Of a stretch of 64,000 nucleotides of DNA, positions 1-10,904 are shown in pieces (positions within the stretch are counted from its first letter, which is position 1; each line of letters starts with the position of its first letter). The translations under genes and the position numbers were made by a program. The DNA is from Chaetoderma sp. LZ-2023a (lineage: Eukaryota; Mollusca; Caudofoveata; Chaetodermatida; Chaetodermatidae): contig CM067366.1 in assembly GCA_034401795.1 (NCBI GenBank), forward strand, positions 67,540,014-67,604,013. The letters run 5' to 3'. Below the pieces are notes generated by a model that did not search any database, was not told the DNA's origin, and saw only the letters and a program-made list of their open reading frames with translations.

Positions 1-150
1 CGAGCTCTGTGGTTGCAAAACCACAATTCTGGTTGATGAGGCTTTCTCACTGTTTATAAACAGCACAATTTATCAATGGAAACAACCACTTGTCAGTACT
101 ACATCGGTCTTCACCAAGGGGAAGTTGATGACAGCGACAAGGATCTCAAG
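1..150 (+). CDS. Possible internal exon at window edge
   Basis: Reading from base 2, the frame is open from the window edge to a donor-like AAG/GTCAGT at 150/151, encoding 49 codons plus two bases with no recognisable domain. Those two bases (AG) would join the first base of the exon at 2408 to give a serine codon, so its phase fits the RS-rich exon downstream. A competing reading uses an acceptor-like TTTATAAACAG ending at 63 and gives a 29-codon, phase-0 exon (64-150) in another frame; that frame would meet TAG at 2408. Splice-site fit and phase are the only support. Function unknown. Confidence 0.3.
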
Positions 151-1560
151 GTCAGTCTTGTCAATGTGTTGTTTGTTATTGTCATGTGACCCTTTATTTT
201 AATATGGTGATGATACGTGACTACGTGTTATATGTGGTTCTTTCTTGAGAGTATACGAAAATGAAGCTTTTCATCCGATGTCCCATAGTACTTTGGCACT
301 AGTATGTAGAGAGCGCATGGGATATTGAGGTCATTGTCTCCCTCAAAAGAAAAGGGGGGTGGGGTTCGTGAGGGTACGCATATTACATATGGTCATCTCT
401 CAGCCATTGGTAGTGTTATCCGATGTTCAATTCATTTCCTGGTTGTGTTCCCACACAATTCTCAGAAGTTAGTACCTTTAGCGTAGAAAAGCGCATAGAG
501 AAGAGCTGGTCTTTTGACCTCGCTTCCCTCCCGCTGAAGTCACTGACGAATTCTGGCAATTTCAAAGAGTGTTAGGGGGAGGTAAGTCTACTCTTGAAGT
601 GAAATAAATGAAATCATGGATTTCTTTTTTCACAAGAGTGTTGATACGTACCTCCCTAACACAGACCCAGCCTCTCCGCCCCACAGAGGCTCGGTCTTCA
701 GGCGTACTTAGTTGCAATGTGCCTGCCAATACATTAGTCAGAGGAAGCGTCAGTGCACATGCACGAGGTTGGGCTGGCATCCGCCGGACTGTCAACTGAC
801 TACCTGCCCAGTAGGGGAACCGTACTTTTTAATCTGAGTTTTTATTTGAATGATAGTCAATATTTGGGAATATCAAAGAGTGTTAGGGAGGTAAGTATCA
901 ACTCTCGTGAATAAAGTAATATGTGATTTTGTTTATTTCATGAAAACTAGGTCATCCAGGATGACCACTGTTGGATGAACACTGAAGCTTCTGGCCAATC
1001 AAGTTCCCTTGAACAAACTTGGCTCAGTTGTTGCCCTAGATGATCTTTCATGAGTTTTGTATTGATCCCCTGAGCGCATTCAAAGATTTTTAAAGACGTA
1101 TCTAAAAATTGGCCAAAATCCAAGATGTCCAAATTGGTTGATCATCTACATTTTAACAAACTTGGATCTCGATCCCTAAGGATGCTTAATGCCAAATATA
1201 ATTGAAATTGGCCCAGATTCTTGAAAGTGTCAACATTGAAATCACCATACCCAAAACCATATATAAAACAAATCTCGGCTTCAAAATCCATTAAATATAA
1301 TAATCCAATAAGGCCGCCAAACACCCTACATTTTGATTGGTCCATGGTGGCCATGTTTTTTACATAATATCAACTTCCTGTGAACAAAGTTTAATGGCCC
1401 TTGGCGCCTAATCCTCTCAAATTTCAGTCCGATCCATTCAGCGGTCCTGGAGAAGCCATTTTCACAAAAACTAGGTCATGCAAAATGGCCGCCAAAGCAT
1501 TAGGTCAATCAAGTTCTCTTGAACAAACTTGGTTCAGCTGTTTCCCTAGATGATCTTTCA
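151..1560. other. Non-coding stretch with dispersed repeats
   Basis: No convincing gene is seen. A short motif GTGTTAGGGAGGTA occurs near 571 and 871 and inverted near 650, so the interval 638-897 may be a small inverted-repeat element. From about 945 to 1560 the sequence belongs to the 'AAGATGGCCGCC / TTGGCCAATC' dispersed repeat family that recurs at 13.7-16, 29.8-30.7, 39.2-40.0 and 44.5-45.1 kb. It would be intronic if the RS-rich gene begins upstream. Confidence 0.5.
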
Positions 1561-1572
1561 TAAGTTTTGTTG

Positions 1573-1772
1573 AATCTGCAGTGGTCTTGAGAAATGTTCA
1601 TTTGCAAATCAAAAAGACTATTTTTGAAGATTTACCACTGGAATGACTGGCTCGATAACTGATCCAACCATTCCAGTGGCAAATTTTCAAAGATAGTCTT
1701 CTCTTGGTCTGCAAATTGACATTTTCTATGAGAAAATTCAAATTTTCTTGAACAGATTTGAGGGTTAAAGGA
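1573..1772. repeat. Palindromic TTAA-type MITE, family A
   Basis: First of more than twenty copies. The family is a near-complete palindrome: arms read GTCCATTTGCAG, CCAAGAGAAGACTATTTTT, GAAAATTTACCACTGGAATG, ACTGGCTCG, then the inverse. Intact copies end in TTAACCCTTTAA and TTAAAGGGTTAA, so a TTAA target duplication with CCC/GGG termini suggests mobilisation by a piggyBac-like transposase; none is encoded here. This copy has lost its left TTAA end. Confidence 0.8.
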
Positions 1773-1962
1773 TTACTTAATAAATGTTCTGCCGAATATT
1801 TTGAACATAATTGGTTTGGAAAACTGCTGCCGTTGTTCAAGAGAATGTTTTTTATTTTGCTTTGGAAACATTATTTTGTAGCTGTTTTGTAATATCCAGT
1901 TTATTTCAATGCTAACTTATCAACAATCAGCTCATCACACTCAGGGGAGAGTTGCATTACCA

Positions 1963-2172
1963 TTAACCCGCTACCCCTCAAAGTTGTACAAAAATTTGTA
2001 AATTTTCTAATAGAAAATGTCCATTTGCAGATCAAGAGATTTTTTTTTTTAATTTACCGCTGGAATAACTGGCACCATTATTGAGCCAGTCATTCCAGTG
2101 GTAAATTAAAAAAAAAAACCCATTTCTCTTGGTCTGAAAATGGAAAATTCTCAAGTTTTGGCCGGCTTGAGA
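1963..2172. repeat. Family A palindromic MITE
   Basis: Left end TTAACCCG is present. Both arms carry a T-tract/A-tract in place of the usual TATTTTTGAAAA segment, so the change is shared by the two arms of this one copy. The right end is degraded. Confidence 0.8.
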
Positions 2173-2194
2173 TTTATATAGTTAGTTACTGACC

Positions 2195-2382
2195 CATCAT
2201 TCCAGTTGTAAGTTTTTAAAAGTATTTGCGCAGCCCTGCAGGTTCTCAGTCCTCAAGACCACTATGGAAACCATTAATGGGCACCGATAACCGAGCCAGT
2301 CATTCCAGTGTTAAATTTTCAAAAATAGTCTTCTCTTGGTTTGCAAATGTAAATTTCATGAACAAATTTGATGGTTAAAGAG
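2195..2382. repeat. Two half-copies of family A MITE
   Basis: A degraded arm (about 2195-2270) and a second arm (about 2285-2382) ending in GATGGTTAAAG lie just upstream of the acceptor of the RS-rich exon, so the exon's branch-point and pyrimidine tract are close to or partly inside transposon-derived sequence. Confidence 0.6.
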
Positions 2383-2407
2383 TTATGTTGTGTATTGTAT
2401 GTTGCAG

Positions 2408-3851
2408 TAGATCACAAACGAAGACATCTACATCTGCTAAACCATCTCGTCACAAACAGGGAACAGAGGATTCCAAGAGGTCCCCATCTTCAGAGTCTTC
2501 ATTCTCTTCTGATGATTCCAAATCACCTCGGTCAGCATCATACAGATCAATTTCAGGTTCACATACTTCCAGATCAAGGTCATTAAGTACAGGATCAAGT
2601 TATTCTAGATCCACTTCAGGAACATCTGTCTCCAAATCAAGATTACAATCAAATAACAGGTCACGGTCAAGGTCGGAGGATGAAAGAGCACGATTAAAAT
2701 CCAAGCGGAAGATGCCGTCAAAACCTGGTACAAAGTCAAGATTACAATCAAATAACAGGTCGAGGTCAGAGGATGAAAGAGTACGATTAAAGTCCAACCA
2801 GAAGTTGCTGTCAAAATCTGATGCTAGCTCACACCAAAGATCAAAAAGCAGGTCACAGTCACCTTCAAGCAGGTCACGGTCACATTCTGATTACTCACGG
2901 TCATCACTTTCATCAGAGTCTTGTAATGAAATTTCTGATGAAGAATGCCATTCGGAATTAAGTTCATCACATACTGATTCAGGAGGCAGATCACGGTCAT
3001 CTAATTTGAAAGCAACAAGTACCTCATTAACTCATGATTCTGTAGATTCTTTCATAACATCAGATGACAATAAGAATGAGGAAAACATATCAGTCAGTAA
3101 TCGTAACAAAGAAACAGCAAATCACCCGATAAAACAAGACAGGAGATCTAAGAAAAGAACAAAAATTACACCACGTTTAGGCGGAAATGGTCGCTCTAAG
3201 CTAAGTCCACATCTTGGACAAGCTACACAAGATGGTAACCAAAGAAACCAGGAACAGGCTACACAATATAGTGACCAAGAAGAGTCTGTAGACCATACTG
3301 AACGGGAACCAGCGGAACAACACGCTGACCAGGAGCATGCCAAACAAAGAAGAACTGAAGAATTAGCTATACATAGCAGCAAAGAAGAAGATGACGTTTA
3401 TAGCAACCAATTTCAAGCTGTAAAAGACGATGATAATAGCAACCAAGAACAAACGTCATGTGCCGAAAATCACATCAAACAGGAACAAGCAGATCAAACA
3501 GAAATCCATGATGACCATAAACCAGTTGTACAAGAAGGATGGCTCAGCAACAGAGAGCAAGAACATGGTGAAGAACAAATTACCCTTGACACACCTATGC
3601 CTCATAGTAACAATGAAGATAGTATACAACTAGAAGAAATGATAGACGATAGTAATCAAGGAAAGCATGAACATGTCCAGCATTGTAAGCAAGAAGATGA
3701 AGAGGTTATTGAGGATACAGAGGCGGAGACAGCTAAGGTTGTCACACCTAGAAGAAAGCAAGCAGTACGTGTTGCTAAAGTGAAACAGCCAATGATCCAG
3801 GAAGAGCACAATGATGAGTCATCGTCTAACCAGGATCAAGGTAGATGTTGA
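2408..3851 (+). CDS. Terminal exon of RS-rich, Q/E-rich protein
   Basis: An open frame of 480 residues follows an acceptor (TTGTATGTTGCAG/T) and ends at a TGA at 3849-3851. I treat it as a 3'-terminal exon because the upstream in-frame ATG (2385) lies in sequence that looks like a pyrimidine tract and MITE debris. The first half is serine/arginine-rich with many SRS, RSRS and SESS runs and an internal duplication: a segment containing SRLQSNNRSRS, EDER and RLKS occurs twice (about 2636-2700 and 2735-2795). The second half is glutamine/glutamate/aspartate-rich with NQEQ-like repeats, and the tail holds a basic TPRRKQAVRVAKVKQP stretch. Such RS content is typical of nuclear splicing or chromatin-associated proteins, but no folded domain is visible and I cannot name it. 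Confidence 0.65.
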
Positions 3852-3879
3852 TGATACACATATAGTGGATCTGGAACGA

Positions 3880-3995
3880 GGTCCCATTTCATATCACTTT
3901 TATCAACCGAGTTTACAATCGTCACGTTGCACGAGCTTTAACAAGTGCAATGTGATAATTTTTGACATGGTTGATGAGTGATATGAATTGGGACC
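3880..3995. repeat. Small imperfect hairpin
   Basis: GTCCCATTTCATATCACT near 3881 is matched in inverse by AGTGATATGAATTGGGAC near 3976. The hairpin lies in the presumed 3' UTR of the RS-rich gene. Confidence 0.5.
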
Positions 3996-4045
3996 GAGTT
4001 AGAGATTCTATTTGTCATATAAGCTGATATTTTAGCAAAGTATCC

Positions 4046-4051
4046 AATAAA
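4046..4051 (+). promoter_or_regulatory. Candidate poly(A) signal for RS-rich gene
   Basis: AATAAA lies about 195 bases after the stop codon of the RS-rich exon and is the first canonical hexamer after it. No cleavage site can be confirmed. Confidence 0.35.
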
Positions 4052-4059
4052 GGCAATCC

Positions 4060-5440
4060 ATGTAACTTGTTTCAAAGCATCACATCTGACCAATGCGCCA
4101 CAAAATATAATAATAAACAAAACTTCATTATCTTGGACTTAAAATTACTTTTAATCCAACTTAAAATATCCATGTCTATCATGAAAATTTACCAATGTAT
4201 TCCATACCTAGATACCTGAATATATATTACAAAATTTAAATCAACAGCATAACATATCCCATGGTGTTTACCTATTTGCCTTCATCATCGCTAGGAGGCA
4301 CTTGGGCCTCTGGGATTTTATGCGTTATCTAACCAATCAAAATATGTCTTACGTGTTATCTAACCAATGAAAATCCTTTGTTGAATATTACACGTGTGTT
4401 CATAATTGAGAAATATAGAGCAGGTTGAAAGTATTATTTATATGATAAATCATGGTACCTGTCTATTAAGGACCTCTGCTTGTGGGAACAAAAGATGCTA
4501 GTTCAGTAAGATGGGTGGTTGAAAGACAACTCATCTTAATGATCCACCATCAATTGGCCCTTGCAGCTATTTATCATAGCCAATAAGTTGTATTAAAGCT
4601 GTCATAAGATATTAAACTAGGGTCAAGTTCGACTGTGGAACAATTGTTAGATATTGTCAACTGGATCCCAGTCCAACTCGAAATAGTTAACTAGCTAGTT
4701 AACTATAGTCGACCGAGCACCCAAGCACTGTTCAGAATTGTTAGTGCAAAATTTGTTGGAAATTTAAAATGGCGGACACCTTCACTTGCCACGAATAATT
4801 TGCATATGATTTTATAAATATTTCACTAAATAACTTAGGTTTTATGAAATTATACCTTCCTATTGTATGTCAATCTTCCCAAGGCCCATTTCCATCCCAA
4901 TTTAGCTTATATGGACGCATTTTGATGTCTTAGCAGACAAAAATAACCCATTTTCATAGCCCATCAAAACAGACGACAGAAAGGGTTAATCAAGAATGAT
5001 ACCTGGCTCCAAATTTTCTGCAATAGTAAGTCAATCGGGAATCGTGTACCAATGAACTATAGTTAACTATCCAGCATTCGGCTGGGCAAAGCAACAGCAC
5101 ATGTTCAGCAAACTGACTATGATTAACCATTCGAACTTGACTTAGATTGCACAGTTGATGACGTGTCTGCGCAAATCCCCACATTTAATTTTATCTTTTA
5201 ACTCCACCCCCTGGGGCCAGAGACAGATGTGAATGTTCTCTTCCAGTCTCCAATCATATTGGGAACTCAGATACCAAATTTGTTTGAATTCTGTCCACTA
5301 GTTTTTGAGGAGTTCAGCTACAATCAATTTCTTGACTCTATGAATGTAACGGAACTTCTCCGAAACCATTGGACAGAATTCAACCAAATTTGGTATGTAA
5401 GTGGGCTAAGTACATGTATGCTTCTGTTTGTCCATATCTT
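4060..5440. other. Non-coding, no gene recognised
   Basis: AT-rich sequence without a supported exon, RNA gene or full repeat. Reading frames present are short and lack splice-site or domain support. Confidence 0.5.
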
Positions 5441-5444
5441 TCAG

Positions 5445-5660
5445 TGGCTGTCCTTCAGAGTGTAGGTGTATCTGGTCAGTACATGGTCAAGTTTGCATCA
5501 AGCCTCGAGTCCAATGTCAAGTCTGCTCAATTGCTCAACAGTGCGCACAGTCAACCTCAGTATATTGGATCACATGGTGGTGATTTAATCTGTGTGCCAG
5601 AGGAAAGACATGAAACTGCTGGGAAGAATGATAACAAATTTGTCATTGCCCTTCATGATA
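5445..5660 (+). CDS. Candidate isolated internal exon
   Basis: A 216-base interval runs between a good acceptor (TCCATATCTTTCAG) and a good donor (GATA/GTAAGAG). Its phase is 1 at both ends, so it is symmetrical and could be skipped without frame loss. Its open frame includes the segments VGVSGQYMVKF and SQPQYIGSHGGDL, which read like globular protein rather than repeat. No neighbouring exon is found within the window and no family is recognised. It could be a real exon of an otherwise unseen gene or a chance frame. Confidence 0.3.
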
Positions 5661-5763
5661 GTAAGAGGTATATTATTAAACCTGTTATAATTACCCCTTT
5701 TCCAATCCACTTCATGCCTGTTTCAACTCTGAAAAATGTGTGCAGTTAGTGAGCTTAGCCAAA

Positions 5764-5765
<2 letters not shown>

Positions 5766-5839
<74 letters not shown>
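5766..5839. repeat. (CTA)n microsatellite
   Basis: About 24 uninterrupted CTA/ACT trinucleotide units follow 'AAATACTACTACT'. Confidence 0.95.
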
Positions 5840-6091
5840 GCGGTGAAAGAGGATTATGATTTGTCTCCTTTACAAGACTTAGAATGTTAAGAGTTTTTCA
5901 GTAGACATTTGATTCATCAAGGCGGTATACTAGTTTAAGAAATCCTTCTCGCAACACTTCCACACTTTGTGTGTGATATGTGGAAAAACTAGAGCTCAAC
6001 ACGCAGGATGCAGTCCATCTAGTATATGACAACTGACCTATATTAAATGAGCATCTGTGCTTAGTGACCACACTTAATCATTTAGTGATGA

Positions 6092-6314
6092 GACCGGCCA
6101 AAGCCGGCCTCCTTAGTGGTCTACAGGAATGCTCATGTGCAGACCAAGAGAAGACTAATTTTTGAAAATTTACAACTGGAATGACTGGCCCCATTATCGG
6201 GCCAGTCATTTCAGTTGTAAATTTTCAAAAATTAGTCTTTTCTTGGCATGCAAATGGACATTCAAACAGCAAATATTAAAATTTTCAGGAATAAATTTAG
6301 TCACTAAAGGGTTA
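6092..6314. repeat. Family A palindromic MITE
   Basis: Well-preserved copy ending in TAAAGGGTTAA. Both arms have the variant ACAACTGG / TCAGTTGT and a GGCCCC / GGGGCC-type centre, so the substitutions are shared by the two arms rather than by other copies. Confidence 0.85.
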
Positions 6315-6509
6315 AATGATCCATACTGTGTCCGTTATAGACAGGATTTACTGTGTGACTATATAAAATAGTACCCCTACTCTCACATGTGACTAGTGCG
6401 ATGGATTGTATAGATTGGTGTACTCCTTTACATACCATTTCCCTGGGGCACTGCATATCATATGAAATGGAAAGGAATTTTGATCTTTCAGTGCTTTAAG
6501 ATTTAATAA

Positions 6510-6695
6510 TTTACTGCTCAATCCGGCCTTTGCAGTGTTCTTAATGGATGTACATTTGCAGGCAGAGATTATTTGGTTAATTTTAGCACTGAAATGATTG
6601 GCTTTGTAAACCTTAAAAAAATTGTATTTTCTTAACCTACAAATGGCGTCACTAAGGATTTCCTTGACAAATCTTGACCATTTAATGATTAAACA
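6510..6695. repeat. Degenerate family A-like palindrome
   Basis: Recognisable only from fragments such as TGTACATTTGCAGGC, TAGCACTGAAATGATTGGCTT and a terminal TTGACCATTTAATG. The arms no longer pair well. Confidence 0.45.
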
Positions 6696-6795
6696 ACAAA
6701 GCAAATTCTGAATTCAAGCACTTTTAAAACATTCAGGAGAAAAGTTAGTCAACTAGTCTGTATTGACAATAAAACAGGATTCAAGGTACTATCTT

Positions 6796-7010
6796 TTAAC
6801 CCTTCAAACTCTGATGTCAAAATTGTTAATTTTCATATTAAATTAAAAGATGAACTGGTGTTAATTTTTCTACAAATTTGGTGGAAAATGGTGCTGTTGT
6901 AGACAGTAACATCATCTACCAAAATTGTTGAAAAATGTACCATATGTACGCCAGTATCACTTATATTGACACAGTAAAAGATAGAATATTGACATCAGTG
7001 TTGTAAGGGT
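6796..7010. repeat. Palindromic MITE, family C
   Basis: A second palindrome family: outer TTAACCCTT with CTCTGATGTCAA, inner ATTAACA/GATGAACTGGTG, then TTTTTCAACAAATTTGGTGG and a loop around GCTGTTGTAGACAGTAAC, then the inverse. Other copies lie at 23862, 28585, 32885 and, diverged, 63761. Confidence 0.75.
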
Positions 7011-7074
7011 CAAGATTAAATTGTTTTCTTTTGACGAGCTTTCACACATAAATGTGCTTCATTAATTTCAATGC

Positions 7075-7300
7075 AGCAGCAAAGTAACAGGTGAAAAGCA
7101 CAGGGGATAGACCATCTCCCTGTGGGGAGCCGATTGATGTCTCAGACTTCACTGTATGGACTCATACTCTCAGCTTGGTGTCTGCAAGTAGTAGTCTCAC
7201 TAGTCTTTGCTCATTTTCATTGCAACTGGCCTGGCATAGTACATCTAGGATCTTTAAGCTTTTAATTGTCTAAAGCTTGTGACATGTCAATGCCCATTTA
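7075..7300 (-). pseudogene. Non-LTR reverse transcriptase relic
   Basis: Reading the minus strand with frame changes reveals GIDMSQA followed by LVRLLLADTKLRV and GSPQGDGLSPVLFTCYF. These match the order of RT motifs in non-LTR retrotransposons: the palm DMSxAFD block and the 'PQG.xLSP.LF' block. Frameshifts and stops separate the pieces and the FADD box is not found, so this is a short dead fragment. Confidence 0.6.
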
Positions 7301-7561
7301 GTGGAAATCATATGTAGCATAACAAAAATATGCCAGTGTGACCTCAGTGTGACCTACTTTTCACGCTTCGCCCACAGCTACCGAGATTCTATCGCCCTTG
7401 TTATTAGCACTCAAGATTAGCTATGAAACTGGGTTTTGTTAAATAATTGGTTATTGAATTAAGGGTATATATATGTATATATATATTTGTATTTGTGTAT
7501 GCTTATATTCATGTGCATAGCTGTATAAGTATGTCTGGTGACCTTTGTTTCTACTTCGAAT

Positions 7562-7717
7562 AATACTTACCAGATGTACTATTATGATAATGTCTATTAT
7601 CTAGTCTGGCTCAAAATAAACAATTAAAACTCTACACTCTCCTGGTCCTGCCCATACTGTGTCCGGGAATTACCATAGCCCCAGGTACCGAGTCAATTCC
7701 CAATCACAGTCAGATTT
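7562..7717 (+). repeat. DIRS left inverted terminal repeat
   Basis: Starts AATACTTACCAGATG and runs to CAATCACAGTCAGATT. It is inverted, with few mismatches, at 9175-9336. Confidence 0.9.
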
Positions 7718-8040
7718 GTCTATTTTGCTCTCCATGCTAGTCGTGTTTTTTTGTGCTCATTAAAATTCGCAATTTCAACGGAGTTAGCGGTTTTCTGGTT
7801 TATTCATTGCTGGAAGGATGGAAGAAAAAGGAAAATCATCTCAGGGGCAGGTTGTATCAATCTAGAATTTATACATTCGTGCCGTAATGAATGATTGAAT
7901 TTTCCTTAAATTGGCACATTGTTCTAAAATGGTAGCCATTGTTGGAGTTGGTCCGGTACCCTTAACTGTTTAAGCATTATGCGGGTACTCGGTTAATTTC
8001 TCTTGCAACTCGGTTCCTTCCAAGATGGATGCGCTCTTAG

Positions 8041-8529
8041 GCGAGAAGGAGAAGCGAGATTCATGCGCTATCTGCCGAGCAAGACCGTGTTGTCGTCACG
8101 GGTGAAGGTTTAAGACTACTTCCACATCTTTGTTTCCTGGCAAAGAATCAGTCACTTAAATATCCAGGTCAACTGATCAATTTGCCAAGTTTAGTTAGAC
8201 ATGACCCAAACTCTTCTGTTTGGTGTCCTGTCAGATGTCTGAAAATGTATAAAAAACATACTGAGGAGTGGAGAGATGACCCGAAATCTCTATGGTTATG
8301 TCTCAAAGCTCCTCATTTGCGCGCCTCGAAAGATACTATTTCTCGTTGGATAGTTGATGCTATTCAGATGTCGCATAAAATTGCTACAGGAAAGCAGATT
8401 GATCGTGCGAACGCCCATCAGGTCCGAGCATTTGCAGCAGCATCGACCCTTTTTAAGGGTGTCTCATTAGAGGAGGTGATGTCTGTAGCACAATGGCATG
8501 CCGAGTCATCATTCACTGATTTCTAGCTT
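8041..8529 (+). pseudogene. Tyrosine recombinase, C-terminal catalytic fragment
   Basis: Open from just after a TAG at about 8037 to a TAG at 8524-8526. It preserves RRSEIHALSAEQDR, with the box-I arginine, then WCPVRCLK and NAHQVRAFAA (the H-x-x-R motif), and ends at WHAESSFTDF. It is clearly related to the minus-strand recombinase at 45281-46039, where the same place reads FTDYYMRD. Here the first tyrosine codon has become TTC (Phe) and the second TAG (stop), so the nucleophile is gone and the enzyme must be inactive. In the family this protein recombines circular or linear cDNA into the genome. The N-terminal half of the recombinase is deleted. Confidence 0.85.
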
Positions 8530-9010
8530 CGCGACATCTCCAGCGCACTTAATCCGGTAGCCGTCACCAATTTGTCGAACCTTAGTTAAGCCACATCCGA
8601 CCACTATTTCACAAACATCGCACTACTTATCCTCTCAAACAGACATTAGACTCATTCCAATTTGAAAACTTAGTCAATATACTGTTATTTTTTCAAAATT
8701 AGAAGTTGTAGCTTCTTTACACTCTACTGGACTGCCCTAGTGGAGACTTGGGGCTGACACGGGTCTGGTGCGTGTTGCATCCCCTATTTTCGACAGCCCT
8801 CTGGATTTTGTGCAGACAAAAGAGGGGGGGGGGGGTTGCGTGGTCTATACCATGGAAGTTTAGCACTCTATGAGTCAGATAGCAGAACCTAAGCATATGC
8901 CAGGGTTCTAGTCTCTTCACAACCTTCTCTGTTGGATGGTTGATGAGTGCTGGTTTGAGCCTCACCTCCTCCCATCGGTATTTCCTGGCTGTTGAAATCC
9001 AGAGTTTATC

Positions 9011-9105
9011 ATAATAGTACATCTGGTAAGTATTATTTGAAGTAGAATCAAAAAAGCATCCGCTTTTGTTTCTACGAGAATTCTTAATACTTACCAGATG
9101 TACTA
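9011..9105 (+). repeat. DIRS internal complementary region
   Basis: The first half (ending ATTATTTGAAGTAGA) is the reverse complement of the left terminus. The second half (AATCAAAAAAGCATCCGC onward to CTTACCAGATGTACT) is the reverse complement of the right terminus. Juxtaposition of both termini in complement is the hallmark template used by DIRS-group elements to make a circular intermediate. Confidence 0.85.
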
Positions 9106-9174
9106 TGGCCCTGCCACAGCCGCCCCGCTGAGGTGAGGCTGAGCTGCTTTCGCTGTTTGTCAAGGCAAATATAA

Positions 9175-9336
9175 GACGAATCTGACTGTGATTGGGAATT
9201 GACTCGGTACCTGGGGCTATGGTAATTCCCGGACACAGTATGGGCAGGACCAGGAGAGTGCGGAGTTTTAATTGTTTATTTTGATCTAGACTAGATAATA
9301 GACATTATCATAATAGTACATCTGGTAAGTATTAGG
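9175..9336 (-). repeat. DIRS right inverted terminal repeat
   Basis: Reverse complement of 7562-7717, running from AATCTGACTGTGATTGGG to CATCTGGTAAGTATT. The right-specific outer extension continues to about 9374. Confidence 0.9.
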
Positions 9337-9374
9337 AATTCTCGTAGAAACAAAAGCGGATGCTTTTTTGATTC

Positions 9375-10375
9375 CTTGACATCTATAGGCTATAAATAAA
9401 TTTATTAGATATTTGTTTTTCAGACCAGACTTTTATACAGAGGATCATCACATTACACTGCGAGACAATAGCAATGAAGACGCTGCATTCTTCAAGCTTA
9501 AATTTGCACGGATTCTGTCTGACTAAACAGCAGCCATATGAGAAACACCCACATACGCAGTGAACATGATGGGATAATAACTATGTCATGGGCGCGTATC
9601 TGGAGCTAGTGATATTTGGCTCCAGCTCACAAGCATCAAGTGAACATTTAAAAATATAAATGATCTCATTTGTAGAGGTGATATTTTATAGAAAGTGTCT
9701 GAGGTTTTTATCAAAATAACCAACCAAAGTGACAATTAAAGACTCGCATTCACACCAAAATACTTTAAAATAAAATTAAGATTATCTACTTTTTAGAAGC
9801 TTAAATTATGTAGTTCGATGTAATGAAACGAAATAAATCTTAGCATATGATGATCTCATTCCATATAAATTATTATAATTATTTTAGTTGTGAAGTTGAA
9901 TTAGTGACACGTGTATCTTTATGTGAAGTTTCTTCTCCGTCAAAGAGAATGAAGACGACAATCAACCTGTGAATTGGCTAACAGGATTTTGATTGTCATA
10001 AGTTTTCCGTAGTTTATTTGCATTACAATGTTCTCTTAAATAATCTTTTCAACCATACAGACCTGATACAGCAAATTATGTACGATGTTGAATATTTTGA
10101 AATTGATTTGACTCGAACCTTTTGCTGCTGCAGCAATGGCATCCAGTCAAGTTATTTTCAAGATTTTAAACACATCTGTCACTTTAACTTGGATATGCTG
10201 GGATTTCACTGTTGAATGGCCTAAAATGCTATTAAAGTAACCTACAATACCCATCATATTTTTAATTTATTGTCATTTAGATATTTAAGCTGTAGTAATA
10301 CACATTAGAATTATATTTTTAATTAATTTGGTATTTTCCTCAATCCAATGCTGAGGCAAAAGCAACTATGCACTC
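9375..10375. other. Non-coding, no gene recognised
   Basis: AT-rich sequence. The longest plus frame (10018-10215) has no recognisable motif. Nothing else is supported. Confidence 0.5.
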
Positions 10376-10481
10376 AGGAAAGCTGTTGAATATTTTGTAA
10401 CTAATATGACTGGAAGCTGTTGCTGCCATAGGCAGCAACAGCTTCCAGTCAAATTATTTTCAAAATATTCAACAGAATATT
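10376..10481. repeat. Palindromic repeat, family B
   Basis: Consensus arms are GCTGTTGAATATTTTG, AAACTAATTTGACTGG and AAGCTGTTGCTGCC, followed by the inverse. This copy is one of the most complete, with only a four-base centre between GCTGTTGCTGCC and GGCAGCAACAGC, so single-stranded DNA or RNA would fold into one long hairpin. Confidence 0.85.
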
Positions 10482-10904
10482 CTATACGTTATAAAGAAAT
10501 GTTTATTTCTGTCATGTAGTGGTTAGTTATAGTAGCTGTATTTTACTTTATTGAAAATGTACAATAAGCGGCTTACTGTGATAAGAGCTCAGGATTTTGA
10601 CATTATTTAGATAAAATTATTATTTACAATTATTTTATTGCTTCATATATGTAAATTTATTTATCAGATATCTAATATATAGAATACATTATAGAAAATA
10701 CAATCTTACACGTCTGCGTCATTTCTTGAGATGGAGGGATCGGGTAATCTTGCTCACTGATAGTCTTGCGCGATTACGTGATTAAATCTAAAATCACGAT
10801 TATTTTTTAAATCTTGAATTTATATGATTAAAAATGAAATAATCAAATAATCATGAATAATTACACTGCATAAAATATTTCAAAATCTACTTTTTTATTT
10901 ACAT

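Larger units (their letters stand above)
7549..9374 (+). mobile_element. Internally deleted DIRS-like element
   Basis: The interval has the full terminal architecture of a tyrosine-recombinase retrotransposon. Inverted terminal repeats of about 160 bases (7562-7717 and 9175-9336) bracket a recombinase fragment. An internal complementary region lies at 9011-9105. Both ends carry the trinucleotide TTC (7549-7551 and 9372-9374), and the inferred circle junction encoded by the internal region has TTC at the join. There is no target duplication beyond this trinucleotide, as expected for recombinase-mediated integration. Gag, RT and RNase H are deleted: a short ATG frame (7818) beginning MEEKGKSSQ runs into a stop, and recombinase coding starts at about 8041. 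The element is probably non-autonomous. Confidence 0.85.

Noticed and set aside
8717-9163. 148-codon minus frame in the small DIRS element
   Set aside because: It runs antisense across the 3' untranslated part and the complementary region and has no recognisable motif.
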